DNA from: Glandiceps talaboti
Taxonomy: Eukaryota; Hemichordata; Enteropneusta; Spengelidae
Assembly (NCBI RefSeq): GCF_964340395.1
Contig: NC_135564.1
Location: 11,684,391-11,748,390, forward strand
Reading direction: 5' to 3'
DNA length: 64,000 nucleotides
Part shown: piece by piece, positions 1 to 12,897 of the stretch
Layout: every line of letters starts with the position of its first letter
Position numbering within the stretch: position 1 is the first letter of the stretch
Position numbers and translations under genes: made by a program
Notes under the pieces: generated by a model
What the model was told of the DNA's origin: nothing
Database searches by the model: none
What the model saw: only the letters and a program-made list of their open reading frames with translations

Positions 1-1691
1 TTTTTTTTCTGATGTCGGAGCTGCAAATTAGGGTCGGTCGGGAGATGAGAAACAGAAAAATAAAAAGGGCCGCCCTAACCTGAAATATAATTTTTTTGTA
101 ACTAGGCATATCATTAAAATAACAATTTACGATTTCTTGGTCAACATCATGATTCTATCTCAACACACTGCATGCCCATTACTGTATAGGTAGGCATTGA
201 TATGTATGTGAGTAGATGTTGGCCTCTTTCTAAGTTAACCCTCAGGCATAGACAAGGAAAAAGGTTATACAGGTACTAAACATTATCATAGCAATTTAAC
301 TGTTGAACACATTAAGTCCATACAGCTAATGAACAACTGTATGCTGATATCATGACAGTCACAAACCATTAGCGGTCCAAGTGCAACAAACCCGCAGGCT
401 TGCCTGGCGAAAACGGGTGTCATAAAAGTTGTTTGCATCTCTAAAGCTGTTTGTAGCGTTACTTATAATAGCCTAATAAATTGATAACAACTGATATAAG
501 ACGGAGATAAGGTTTGCCTCAATTGCAGTCCATGCAGCCGGCCGAATAGAGGTTTTACAGCTGTTTACTTGTGTTATGTAAGAGCCCATCATCACATGTG
601 TAAATATTGGTACTCTTTGATAACAAGTCCACTTGCTTGGCTAATGGCTTGTCTCAGTAATGTTGTCATTTATAGTGACATTGTAAATATTACTCAGGTT
701 TGAATTACAGATCATGGCTTAATGGGTGTTTTTAAATTGTCCCATAATTTACCTCTCTAAATGTATATGCATACTCATTAGTACATTGTATGTACATGTA
801 CAATGTAGTAGTAGTGTACATGTTCTGAGTAATTACGTACATGAGAAACATTGTGAATTTGAACAGTGCCATCTAGTGTTCAAAATCACAAATTATTTTG
901 TTCTGTTGTCCATCCTTTACCTGACATTGTAAATGTGTATAATTTGTATGTAAGCACAATGTAATGTACTTGTTCTATTGCAGTGATTGCAATATTTATT
1001 AGTGATATACAATAAAAGTCAATTTTATATTGTACATGTACATGAAAACATATGTACACATACATTATCCCATCAGACCCATGATTTAGTAGTGCAATAG
1101 ACACAGCACAAAGTCAAACATAACATGACATGACACAGTAGCAACTCTTGCACTTCCTTTAAAGTCTTTATGAATTTTGTAGAACCCTACTCTGTTCAAA
1201 TTTAAAGAAAAAGGTGTGGAAGGAAAGTTAATTTTGTGCTGAACATTTTATACTTTATAATCCAATTATCTCTGTTATTATTAAGTTAGGTAATGCATAA
1301 AGTGATTGTCAAATGTAGAACTATAGTAAGTTTCAATCAGGCGCACATAATTTGATATTTATTACTGATATTGATTGATTTTTACTTAAGTTGAACTTGG
1401 CTATAGCACTACATTCTCACAGGCCTGACTACTTAAGCCATGTTCATTTGGGATGGAGGATGAGTGGAGTGGGATGGGGGTGTGTGGAGGTAAGACTGTG
1501 TTAAATCTCAGTGTTCGGATCCTACACAATTGTTTCACTATCACTCTATCAGTGGAGACATGAAGAGTCAGGCAGGATCATTCTTTCGCTTAGGACCAAC
1601 TGTTTCCATACAAATCATAACTCTGCCACATCGCAGAGTTTACATACTGGGGTATATATCCAAATTTTAATATTAAGCCAACACTGGCCTC

Positions 1692-2134
1692 TTACAATGA
1701 AATGCAAATGACCAGTGTGTGAAAGGAATAGACACAGCTGTGATTTTTTTCAAGATAAACTCAATTGATAAGACCCTATATATATTAAACAACTACACTC
1801 TTTAAAAAGTCCAATTCAAACAAGCAAGGCCAAGTGTTGTAAAATAGATGTCTTGTATTCAATCTCAGTCTAAGTTTCAATCCATTGTATTGCAAGATTG
1901 TCTATAAAAATGGTGTTTCTAGTAATAAGGTCAACTTCAGTCAGCCTAGATATTGGCATCATTGTAATTTACTACCTCCTGTTATCAGATACCACACTTG
2001 GCGTTGACTGTTTGAATTCAACTTTCTAAAGAGTGTAATTCTTTATATAAAGAGGGGTCTTATCAATTGACTTTATCTCGAAAAGCACAGTTGTGTCTAT
2101 TCCTTTTGCACTGTTCAGTTGAATTTCATTGTAA
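1692..2134. mobile_element. fold-back inverted-repeat element (about 440 bp)
   Basis: Two arms of about 125-130 bases face each other: 1692-1822 and 2010-2134. Shared blocks, read in arm orientation, include TTACAATGAAAT, GGAATAGACACA, TCAATTGATAAGACC and TTACACTCTTTA or ACTACACTCTTTA. The spacer of about 190 bases has no coding capacity. The form is that of a non-autonomous DNA transposon or a stem-loop MITE. I could not define target-site duplications. Confidence 0.65.
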
Positions 2135-2597
2135 AAGTTATCACAAAACGTCAGTGCCAATTTCCCCAGGTACTTCCTCAACATTTTACGATTACATAAT
2201 ATTCAAAAAAGGACCCCAATGAATACACATGGCACAGAATGTGCAAAAAAGTTGCAGTTATCTCTAAAATTTGGATATAAAACTCTCAGTTATCTAGCAA
2301 CTGATATAGTCTAGAGATTTGCGTTGTCATCCTACTGTAACATCAGTGCTTGATGATTTTTTTCTACCCTACACGTCAAGCTGAGAAGCCTTAGTAACGG
2401 ATGAATCCTGTTAACACCAGGGCATGTCAGCAGTAATCCATCACACATTGACAGGTGCCTGTGTAATTGGCTACTTCATTCATATGGTTATGTTTACATC
2501 CTAACTCCACCTTCCAATACTTAAATAATGTAAGTCACATGTGGACACAATAACATCATCGGTTTATATTAACGCTCCAATACAGCTCTCAGTGGTT

Positions 2598-2812
2598 GTT
2601 TAACCCTTTCATTCCTAGAGACGACATTGGAATAAATAGAAACTTGATTGTAAGAACATTTTCTAAAATTTAAGAATATTACTTCATTGGGAAGTAATAT
2701 TTCTTGAATTCTGATCTAAAATAAAGTTGATCTTTTTCCAAAAATTACAGAGAAACAAGAATTTTTGTTCAAAAATTTTGGCGGGAAAGTTTCTAGTCCT
2801 GAAAGGGTTTAA
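2598..2812. mobile_element. short MITE-like element with GTTTAACCCTTTCA termini
   Basis: The left end GTTTAACCCTTTCATTCCTA is matched in inverted form near 2785-2812, where CTAGTCCTGAAAGGGTTTAAA is seen. A second, near-perfect palindrome of about 44 bases lies inside at 2669-2712 (AAGAATATTACTTC, short loop, GGAAGTAATATTTCTT). No open frame of note is present. The structure suits a small non-autonomous DNA transposon. Confidence 0.55.
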
Positions 2813-3365
2813 ATTCAGAACTGATTTCAGTACTAAAAAACTTATACATGTAGTGCTTGATGTTGAGATAGGATAATTAAATTAGAAAACCAACAACAAT
2901 TGGTCTCTTGGCTAACTATGATAGTTAACACTACACATATTCTGTGTCAGCTTTGTTCATGTAAATTTATCATGTAAAACCCAGTTACATCTGATTTCCA
3001 GTATAATATACTTGTCATGAGTTATTTGTATAATAAGTCACAGCTTTCACTGTTCTCTGTGGTAATATTTTCATTTTCTTCAGTCATGAAAGAGCATTAT
3101 AGTGAATTCTGAATAGCTACAATGCAAATAACCTTAATACCAAAACTGGCATTCATGCATGATGTACTTCTGTTATTATTTCTTAATGTTTATCTTATTC
3201 TTAGAAAATTTAGGAAAATATATTCACTTCATAATACTGTACTTTGTGCTGTAAGTTTGGTATATTTAAGTCATCTATTGTTGATGGTTCATACCATCTC
3301 ACTAATGTAAAGAATGCTAAACAGATCAACCATGACCATGAAGCTATGCACTGACTGTAACCACC

Positions 3366-3490
3366 TGGCAGTCCATACTGAGCATGCTCAGTTGCAAAGG
3401 ACTATGGGATTATTTGTGGTTATAAATACCTAATCTGGCTTAATAGGAAGGATGACCCACCTGCAAGGGGTTGGATAACCATGCCAAGAT
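3366..3490. repeat. dispersed repeat, copy 1 (partner at 26160-26280)
   Basis: The palindromic block ACTGAGCATGCTCAG is followed by GCAAAGGA, TATGGGAT, ATTTGT, ATACCTAAT and a later GGTTGGATAACCA. The same order recurs in the third NAXE intron near 26160-26280, so this is a repeat family rather than unique sequence. Its class cannot be told from two copies. Confidence 0.55.
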
Positions 3491-5363
3491 TATGGCTGCA
3501 AATGATATAACAAATTAATAATAGTATTAATAATAAAAATATTAAGTTAGACTCAATAGTTTAAATATATTTCTGAAAATTGATTAATATACAAATTTTC
3601 ACACATGTCATGACAGCTTTGAGGAGGGCAGAGATAAGATGTCAGACACATCAGGGAAATGTAGAATTCATTTTCCAAAAATAATTTTTGACTAAGTAGA
3701 ATTTTTCTTTCTACCTTTGTATAACTATGAAATAAGAGTCAATGAACATGCATTCTCACAATTATGTAGTTGTGTTTTGTGCTCGTTTATTTCAGAATAT
3801 TATCTTTGTTTGATACCGTCACTGTAAATTATTTTCTACATGTACACTGATGACAGCTGAGACATCGACAGTGAGAGTGTTTAGAAACCTATGGGCTTTG
3901 TTTATACCATCCATTTCGTTTTGTTTTTATTTTCATGTCATTATCATATATACAAATGTATCTTAAACTGCACTATTCCACAACTGGAGTACTATTTTAT
4001 TTTTTTTCGATCAGGCAACCAACAATGTATACACTGAAAATTGTCAAAATATAATAATCAGACATTGCACATGCAAGTTATAGAGGTTGCTTTTTTCCAT
4101 AAGTGGTACTGTAACAGGTTGAAATTGTGATCTCGCTTGGGCACTGATTTTTAGGTTGCAAACCCATAAATCAGTTTGTTTGGATTTATTGTACCATATT
4201 ATGTCTACAGCTACACTAATACATTTACCCACAGGTGATTTATTACTGTTCAGGGTGTACTGGTTTTATGAGTAATTTACAAAACCGATTCAGAAATCAT
4301 CCCAGTTGCATGCTTTATAAACAGGGTGGAAGTTGAGAGTCTTTTATAGAAACCTATATGTTTTGTTCATATCAACCATTATTTTTTCTTTTTTATTTGT
4401 AAATGAGGTATCACCTATTTGATTTATATAGCCAATTATAATTGCCCCCAAGTACTTTACATCCATTTAATGCTGTACATACTTTGCGTGGTATAATTCT
4501 CAACATGTTTATACATGGAATTGATTCTTTACAAAACCTTATGACATTAATACATGACCAATTTTTCACACAAATTATTTAGTATATACCAGTAATACAA
4601 TTTTTCTTGTCCCCTAAAATTATTTAATAATACATACGTGTACGTACATGTATACTTTTTCTAGGTGTTAAAATTTCACATTATTCAATTTAACAAAAAT
4701 CATTTCGACTCATTTTTTTCTTGCTTGTCTAAATTTGCTGACAGATGGTCATCTGTGTTAAGATAATATTAATTACACACACTACCCTAGAAACCATTTT
4801 TGGTTGTTGAAAAAAAATAAAATAAGGATCAGTGAGCTGAAATTGCAAGGCTTCATGGATCAGTGGCTTTGAACTACACAGTCATTTGATACATAAGTGA
4901 GAATAGTCTTCATGGCCTTGCAGTGTATTAACGTTTTAGTTGGACCCTCCTGCTGGTAAGCTGCAACCCCCTGCAGTGCAGTGGTTTATACCAATAGCCT
5001 TTATCATTACACTCTGCATAAATTATGCAGTTCATATATCTGTTGTATACTCATCTTCAGATATTGGTGCTGATTGTGTATCCACTGGGAGTCCTGCTTC
5101 AATTTTATTCTCATTTATTTCATTTCCCAGACTGAGCAGTTTTTATAACCTATTTTTTTCCGGGATATTTTTTCAACACACTCCGAGTTTGGAAGCCGGA
5201 ATACGGCAAGCTGTGAACCATAGAGGATTGTATAATTTCATCATAAGATTTCAGTGGGGAACCATTTATACATGTGTGCTCGGTGTCCAGCCTGTTGATT
5301 AGTGTGCCATTATTACACTGATCGAGACAGAGAGGGGGAAAAAGTCTAAAAATTACAACGAAT

Positions 5364-5512
5364 ATGTCAGAAACGAAAACCAAGACTCGTTTTTCATTTA
5401 AACGACGAACCCTTAAAGGGGAGAAAAGCGACAAGAGTGAAAATGCAACGCAGAAGGATAAACTCAGCAATGTTAACTCTGATGTTGCCACAGTGCCTGT
5501 CTCATTCATTAG
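5364..5512 (+). CDS. NAXE: NAXE coding exon 1 (NAD(P)H-hydrate epimerase, N-terminal end)
   Basis: This exon encodes residues 1-49 plus two bases of codon 50 and ends in AG before GTAGGT. The start codon has A at -3 and an in-frame stop at 5319-5321, so no longer N-terminus is possible on this exon. The peptide begins MSETKTKTRFSF, is rich in Lys, Arg, Ser and Thr, and ends VPVSFI. The phase-2 end joins exactly to the exon at 25389, giving ...VSFI-SQEEAQ. That matches the position where the N-terminal region meets the conserved YjeF_N domain in animal NAXE. NAXE interconverts the R and S forms of hydrated NAD(P)H so that NAXD can dehydrate the S form. Vertebrate NAXE carries a mitochondrial presequence. 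This N-terminus is basic but not obviously an amphipathic presequence, so its location is open. The distance to exon 2 makes this the least certain exon, but phase and junction agree. Confidence 0.75.
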
Positions 5513-8500
5513 GTAGGTGTCAGCCAAAACTCTCTTCTCATGTTATTGTAATTCCTATGAAACAAGACAACATTTTGCAACTGAAATTTACCTAAGTCAA
5601 GTCAAGGAGGCCATTTGCACAGAGTATTTTGATGTTCTCATTTACTTGAAATAAAATTGCCCCGGGAATTCACTCACATGCAAATTTGCTGTCTTCCCTA
5701 TTTCATTTCCTATTTGGAAAGCTATCCCTTCCCCTTTGACCTTCTTAAGACATTTACAATTGCATGGGACAAATAAATTACCAACAAGGGTAACAGAATT
5801 GTTTTTAGTAGTCAAGAGACGATGAATTTATCGTATTTTATGCTTGGAGTACTCCCACATGATATGCACTCTGGTCTGTGGATTATTCAGAGTATTTAGT
5901 AGGAGAGCTATGATTGCTTCTCGTTACCGAGTCATGAATATAATTATAGAGGCAAATGCAGTATAGTATATACATGCATCCAACCTGTTACAGATATCAT
6001 ATGTTATACGTGATGCAACCCCTGACCGAAAGCTCCTGAAAGTGAACCATCCACAGCTGGATTTCTATCCAAGTAGTGTCAGGTTACATAATTAGGAGGG
6101 TCTGTGGAGACATGACACACTTGGAATAGATGACTTACATACCATGATCATGAGGATGAATTCAAAATTCTCCAATTCAGTTTGTATATTTTAGCGAGTT
6201 TAGATTATGTGTTGGTTCCTTAAAGGTCAAATTTTGTGAGTTACAGCAACAATTATAAATGTTTAGAAAGAGAAGTCTACAACAAACTTAGTTTAATTTA
6301 TTAGTTTAAATTTGTTCGTCCACACAGCTGTGTTAATTGTTGTCTGTAGACTTTACAGATTAAAATGGACAGTTTTATAATGACATTCAAAAATATCAAT
6401 GAATACATCTGTCACTCTTTATCTAATCATTAAACATAGTTATATATTCATCCATATTTCTTTGAAATAAAATAATTACATAATATTTTTATGTATTTAA
6501 TGATCATCAAATTTTTAGCAGTAGAAAACAAAAAGTTTGCATATGTAGTGATCAGGTTTTGATTGCTGTTTTTTATTTGCAAAAATATTTTCATACATTC
6601 TTTCTTTGGTCATACCACACACCATATAGTTTGATTCTCATATATGATCTACAAGTATGATTTATATAACCTGGAATATAACAGACATGAACATCCGGTG
6701 TAAATAACATGATAAAGTAAGTTAGTTTATTTGTTCCAAATTATCTTACTCCAATTTGATTAAACCATTTAAATTTTATCATTTGTTTTAAAAAATCAAA
6801 GTTCTTATCATTATCAGAAACCCCTCTCCCTGGGATTCATGAAACTATCCACGCATATTTAAAAATTAAGATTTTATGCTTAAATGAGCAAAGTATTGAA
6901 AGTAATGTAGTGGAAATTGACATATAAAAATAATGTACATGATCATAAGGTTATTCATTTGAACATTGATATGGTACTTTAAGTATCGGTTTACAGGTTT
7001 TCCCTCAAAGGAACGCATAAGACATACCATGCGAGCATTGGCCCAATTTATAATGCAACATTTAGCTCTAACATGAAGTATTGAATGTCACCCTGAACTT
7101 GGCACATGGCATTTGAATGCCACCCTAACCTGAAAACAGGGTATTTGAATGACTTAAACTAACAGTGGGCCAAATTTTCCCACTCTTAACTTAACATTAT
7201 TTCAGTGCCACCCAGATATTAAGAGCATTTAATTGCCTCCTAAAAACAATGTTATTTTAATGCATCACTCATATTGGTTAGACGAAAACCAACACCATGT
7301 AATGTACTATGTATGAGTGAGATACAAAGGCCACAGTGTATTAATTATAGAACTAAGTTATTACTTCTTGCCAAATTTTTGAATCATTTTGTTCGGATAG
7401 TGGATCACTTTCAAACATGGAGAGATAGACCAACAACATAACAAGGAATGATATTATAAACAATGTTGTATTTATAAACTAAAATTAATTCTAAATCTTT
7501 ACCAAATGAAAAATAGAATGATAAATTTCTTCAAAATCACACTGAGGGTGAACAACAAACATGTCCAAATGCTCTGAGTGTTTCTAGTTGATATGTAGAC
7601 AATTAAAGATAATGTATGAATATTAATGGGAATTTGGTGTTTAATTTAATTTCCCCAGACAAACGTAGTTACATATATTTGTATTGCTTTAGGTTTGACA
7701 GATGCAATTATTTAGTTGATCTCTTCACAGATATAATATGCGAGAGAATAAAATGGCAGACAAAATGGCTTACATACGGTCGTTCAACTGTCTGTATCAT
7801 ATCAATACACAGAGATTTGTCAATAAATTGTATCTCTCAATAAAATATACTTTATGAGCGTGGCTGGGATCCACATCACTGCATAATCAGAATTCCGCCT
7901 GGCTATATAATGAATCAAGAATCACTTTCAGGAGTTGAGAAATTGACATTATGCAAATAATCACTAATAGCAAGGATATTTCTTTGTTTTTTTAATTACG
8001 TGTATAGTGGAGGTTACGTTTAGAGTGCATCGCTAATTAGTTAATGTATTTACGGTTGAAATATAATCAGTGGAAAGTAGAAAGTATTCGGTGACTGTTC
8101 ATTTGAAAGGAAAGTATTATGGAATCATTTGATCGCTTTATTGTCGTAGAAAAATGAGATGTACAATGCAGGACTCCAGTTCTTTTGTACCATAGGTCAA
8201 GAGTTGCCATGGCAACAGTGAAGTAACACTTTCGTGATAACTTGTCATTACAGAGTGGATGTTTTTACACATCGACTTGCCAAAGAGGCTTTAACATGCA
8301 ATGGCACTATACTTACTGCTGAAAATACACTCCAATAAAGCATAATCTGGACACACAAAGATATAGAAACATATCTCACAATGCGATGCTTTACACAATG
8401 TAACACTAATGATTTTAGTCATTTGGAAAGCTTTTTACAAAAGTGATATAATACCACGTTGGACAAAATGCGTGACAGACACAAAAGACACTCTAGGTAA

Positions 8501-9559
8501 AAAATGGCAAAATATTGTCAACCACTGGATTTGAAATTTAGAAAGGCATAAGTGTCGCTTGAGAATTTCTTCTGAGTGCAAAAACCAATTTCTGATTTTT
8601 ACTGAAATTTTTTTTGTAAAAATTCAAGTTATAGAAATAAAAACAAAATGCTGTGAGAAAGTGATGTTGAACATTTTCCGTTAGAGAGCTGGAAGGTGAG
8701 CAAAATGAAATTTTAGTGATTGGTTTCTGTATGAAGTTAACAAAATACAATCTACATGTACTTTGACCTCTCACATTTACTGAAAAGACTTTTAATTGCT
8801 AGATTTTATCATTTAGTTTAAAATATATTTTCTTTAATTTCTCGGTTATGGAAAAATCAGGAGAAAGACAAACATATTAATACAAAAAAATATCTAGTGA
8901 TAAAATAATATATTTTAAAAAATTACTCAATTACGGAAAAAATCAGGAGAAACCCAACCATACTAATAAAAAATGCCATCTTTTATTGTGAATAAACTAA
9001 AGAGAAAAAGAGAGAATGACTGTTTCCGAATTCAGAACTGACAGTTACCTAGTACAGATTTATTATTCACCCTAAAGCAAAACAAACCATTGAAGCATAA
9101 ATCGTTGGAAATAAAACATTGAAACAAAAATATGAATACTGATTACCTTAAAAATGAATAATGTATTGCAATACTATTTGTAATTAGTAGTTGTACATGT
9201 ATTGTGTTGATGATTAAATCAAAGCGTCCCTAGGCAATAGATGTGTCAATGTGAATCATAGGTATATGTCTATATATTACAATGTATGTACCGTGTTATT
9301 GAGCCAGGAATTCATAAACTACAGGGCATTTATACATGGTATAGCGTTTCAGTTTACATGTGTGTACAATGAATAAACATGATAAAAACTGCTTGATGTA
9401 GACAGGATTCCGTAGCTGCAGGCTGAGTTGGCCATAAATATTTTGATATAGTAGAATTGTCTCTGATATCTATTATGTGATCCACTCTGTTTTATTCTTT
9501 GAAAGAGAATAACTCTGACTGCAATTGATATCATGGATTTTCAAAATACCCTGCATTTT

Positions 9560-10080
9560 CTTTAAATATACAAATTTTTCCATGAGTCAGAATGAAAAAA
9601 TATCCAAATTACTCCGTAAATGACATTTTTAACGTGCAAATTCTCCCTTGAATGAGAATGTTGAACATATGCAAATCACACATTAAAGGACATTTTTAAT
9701 ATGTGAATTCTCCCTTCTAAGTTATATAATGTAAATAACACAGAATAACATTCCAATATGCAAATTACCCATTGTGAAATTTTTGCTTAATATATGCAGA
9801 TTACAGTTACAAGGTAACTCTTGATATTCAAAATAGCTGTTTGACATTTTGGATATTTATTTATAATAATAAATATGCAAATTACCTGTTGTGATATTTC
9901 TGCTGATGCAAATTACAAAGCACATAGCATTTTGATGAGCAAAATCGCTTTTTTTGAAAATATTTTTATATTTATGTAACTTTTCCTATTGATTACAAAG
10001 TACCATTTGAGTGACTTGTTTTTAATATGCAAATTACCATATTTAACAGGAAATAATGAGTGTCCATTTTAAATATTAAT
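9560..10080. repeat. degenerate repeat region with recurring ATGCAAATTAC
   Basis: Blocks such as ATGCAAATTACC, GTGCAAATTCTCCC and GTGAATTCTCCC recur roughly every 50-80 bases, with spacers ending in ACATTTTTAA. The copies are diverged and the period is uneven, as in an old, decayed tandem array. Confidence 0.4.
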
Positions 10081-10380
10081 CATAAAAATTATCAAAATTG
10101 ATGTATTTACAGTGAAGGGGTACTTGATATGATTTGAATGAAGGGATCATGTCCAGAATGACATCACTAAATCCATTTATGTTGGAAAATCAATAAAATA
10201 TTGTATATAGTCAACAGCACTTTCCTTTGTGAACTGGTAGAATTTTTTAGTCCCAACGGGCTAAGGTCAAATAAAGTAGTCCATACATAAGCACATCTCT
10301 GTGTTGTGACCTTAACAATAATGGCCAAATGGCAACTGTATTTGTTGTAACAATTCAGAATATGAATCAGTAAGTTAAAA

Positions 10381-10470
10381 TGTTTGGGGCTATGTCTTCA
10401 TGAAGGCCTGTCGAGATTTTTAAAACAATGTTTGGGGCTATGTCTTCAATGAAGGCCTGTTGAGATTTTT
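10381..10470. repeat. two-copy tandem duplication, period about 49
   Basis: TGTTTGGGGCTATGTCTTCA followed by GAAGGCCTGT and GAGATTTTT occurs twice in a row with only a few differences (one base inserted, CG versus TG). This is a recent local duplication in the NAXE intron. Confidence 0.8.
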
Positions 10471-11437
10471 CATCCATTTCCAGAAGTCAGATCTTTTATA
10501 GAAAAATTCATCCTACCACTACCTTTATAGTCAAATGTTGATGTCACATAAATTACAGTGACGTTTCATACACTAAAATATTTCAAGGTGTTTTTTGTTG
10601 TTGGAAAATGAATCACTGCTAATGCTTTGAAATCCGTTGCTGAACTCAACCTTTCCAAAGTGTCTACCAGTTTTTATATTGAGAATAAAATGAGAAAAAT
10701 AAAAGCCACCACAAAATTATCCATTTGTTCACCCCAATGAAATCAATACATGAACCAATCCCTTTAAAAATGGTTGGTGTTGACCTTCAAATTCTAAAGA
10801 AAAACTCATCCAATAAACTGATTATTTGTATTGATTTTGTCCAACCTTTGTGAAGCAATGCGCTGTGTTCGCCTGACTTGTGTTTTCACAGTACATGTAG
10901 TGTAGTTCAGCTGTCACTAAGTATATCCTGACCTGATTTGACACCTACAGAGTCTTGTTGTCTTGGTTCTGTTAGCTATGTAGTTTCCATGGGTACATGG
11001 TCTCCATGGTGATACAATTCTAACAATGTAACTTAATTACATGTTATATAGTTACTGTAACTATGTGGTTTTTAACACCATCAATGACTATTATCAAAAT
11101 AGCTTTCAGTGATTTGAGTTTTTAAAAAAAAAAAAAATTGCCCCTTTTCCCCCCATATCCATTTTCCTTTATACATGCATTTGACACCAGACTAGAAACA
11201 GAGTGCAAAGGTTGCATTTCTGACATTGTTCATATAGAAAAGGTATAGAAATATCACTGTACGTAGTGCAAAACAGACATATGGACATGCATCTGAGGTG
11301 GTTAGATGTTCTTTTGGAATGTATATTTGATCAAAATCTCTGAATTCAGACTTAAAAATTTACTATGTTTTTGATAGAATTGTTAAAGAATGATAAGACC
11401 CCCAATAATTTAACAGAAATATTCCATACTATTTCCA

Positions 11438-12154
11438 CTAAAGGCCTGGTGCAATTTATGCAATTTAACAAGCAACCCACCAAGCAATTCACTGCATGCA
11501 ACGAAGTGCACCATGTACGCACTCCGTCGCAGGGTCTTGCGACGTTGATAGGTGCATCGCAAGGAAACCGACATGTCGTTTTTTCTGCAACTCGTTGCTT
11601 CTTGAGTTACTTCATGAGTTGCACCATGTAACCATCTTGTCGCGTCGCAAGTAATAACCTTTGACATATACATGTACCTACGTGTCAAATGATGTTCAAT
11701 TTTTGGCTGCCATGTTTTTAGTATAAATATTCTATTTCGGCAAGTATTTTTGATATAATTTTGATTTATCACCACGATTTCCAATTATCATTGTATGCAA
11801 CGTCTCATCATGAATGCTTGACATCTGCTGAATATCATTTTATTTCTAACTTTAATGCAAGTAGCAACGTTAGACAGATCAACATTGCCATAAACAAACT
11901 TCGAATTGAAAATAGCTTTACTATCGATACCTCTACAAGTTTTCAGTCAATTTACTGGTTATATTAGCAATTTTATAGCATTTTTCTTCCAAATTCTACT
12001 GACCTCTATGACTTGTATCTATGCATTTGCAACAGTTAGCTCTTGCGACTCACCATGCAACTAGTTGCTTCATGTACATGCTCCGTTGCAGTTGCTAGCC
12101 TCATCGCATGCGTCGAATTGCTTCATGAGTTGCATTGTGTAACTGGGCCTTTAG
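11438..12154. mobile_element. non-autonomous transposon-like element with CTAAAGGCC termini and GTTGC/GCAAC subterminal repeats
   Basis: The left end reads CTAAAGGCCTGGTGCAA. The right end reads TGTGTAACTGGGCCTTTAG, an inverted match. Near both ends, short GCAAC or GTTGC, TTGCGAC, CACCATG and ATGAGTTGCA blocks occur many times in both orientations; the middle (about 11650-12010) lacks them. Such subterminal repeats serve as transposase binding sites in several cut-and-paste families. No transposase is encoded. A clear target-site duplication was not found beyond a possible TA. Confidence 0.6.
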
Positions 12155-12479
12155 GAAACAGTTATGTTACAAATCATCTTTGGCTTAGCAATGTGGAGCC
12201 AAACATGGAAACCAATCCTCATGATCGATCATACATTGTATACAATGTATATAAACAGTTTCATTTTGGAATTACTGAAAGAAATGCTCATTTTTCATAA
12301 AATTGTACATTTTTGTCAATTGCTTACACTTAATAGTGAAAAGTTTCAGTAATATTTGGGACTTTTAAAGCTATAAGAGCTGTACCTTGAGTATTATTTT
12401 ATAAGTTTCAGACAACCAATAATACATTTACCATAATAGACGTGTTAATGTTAAATTAGAGGCCAGTTTTATCCATGAG

Positions 12480-12897
12480 CAAAAATATAACTTGTATAAG
12501 TAACTTGTGTCAAATGACTCAAAAATATAACTTGTATAAGTCACTTGTGTCAAATGACCCAAAAATATAACCTGTACATAAATAAGTCAAATGTCAAATG
12601 ACCCAAAAATATAACCTGTATATGTATAAGTCACTTGTGTCAAATGACCCAAAAATATAACCTGTATATGTATAAGTCACTTGTGTCAAATGACCCAAAA
12701 ATATAACCTGTACATGTACATGTATAAGTCACTTATGTCAAATGACCCAAAAATAAAACCTGTACATGTACATGTATAAGTCACTTATGTCAAATGACCC
12801 AAAAATAAAACCTGTATAAGTCACTTGTGTCAAATGACCCCAAAAATATAACCTGTATAAGTCACTTGTGTCAGATGACCCCAAAAATAAAACCTAC
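12480..12897. repeat. minisatellite, unit about 38-56 bp
   Basis: About nine copies of a unit containing CACTTGTGTCAAATGACCC and AAAAATATAACCTGTA occur head to tail. Unit length varies because an inner ACATGTACATGTATAAG segment is gained or lost between copies. Array ends grade into unique sequence. There is no sign of coding. Confidence 0.9.

Larger units (their letters stand above)
1..5363. other. non-coding region upstream of NAXE
   Basis: No convincing gene is seen. The region holds AT-rich unique sequence and two inverted-repeat elements (about 1692-2134 and 2598-2812, listed separately). It also holds one copy of a dispersed repeat near 3366-3490. A weak internal duplication pairs about 3880-3945 with 4340-4400; both copies start with a 'gaaacctat' block and run into a T-rich tail. 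The first 90 bases may be the end of another element, because TTAGGGTCGG is followed by CCGCCCTAACC in inverted orientation. The last few hundred bases should contain the NAXE promoter, but I see no clear TATA box. Confidence 0.6.

Noticed and set aside
4940-5302. 120-codon plus-strand open frame just upstream of NAXE, with a 125-codon frame on the other strand at 5150-5527
   Set aside because: The plus frame starts at TTG, not ATG, and neither frame shows a recognisable domain. The minus frame covers NAXE exon 1 in antisense.
12480-12897. CRISPR-like array
   Set aside because: Units are head-to-tail minisatellite copies with no unique spacers, in an animal intron.
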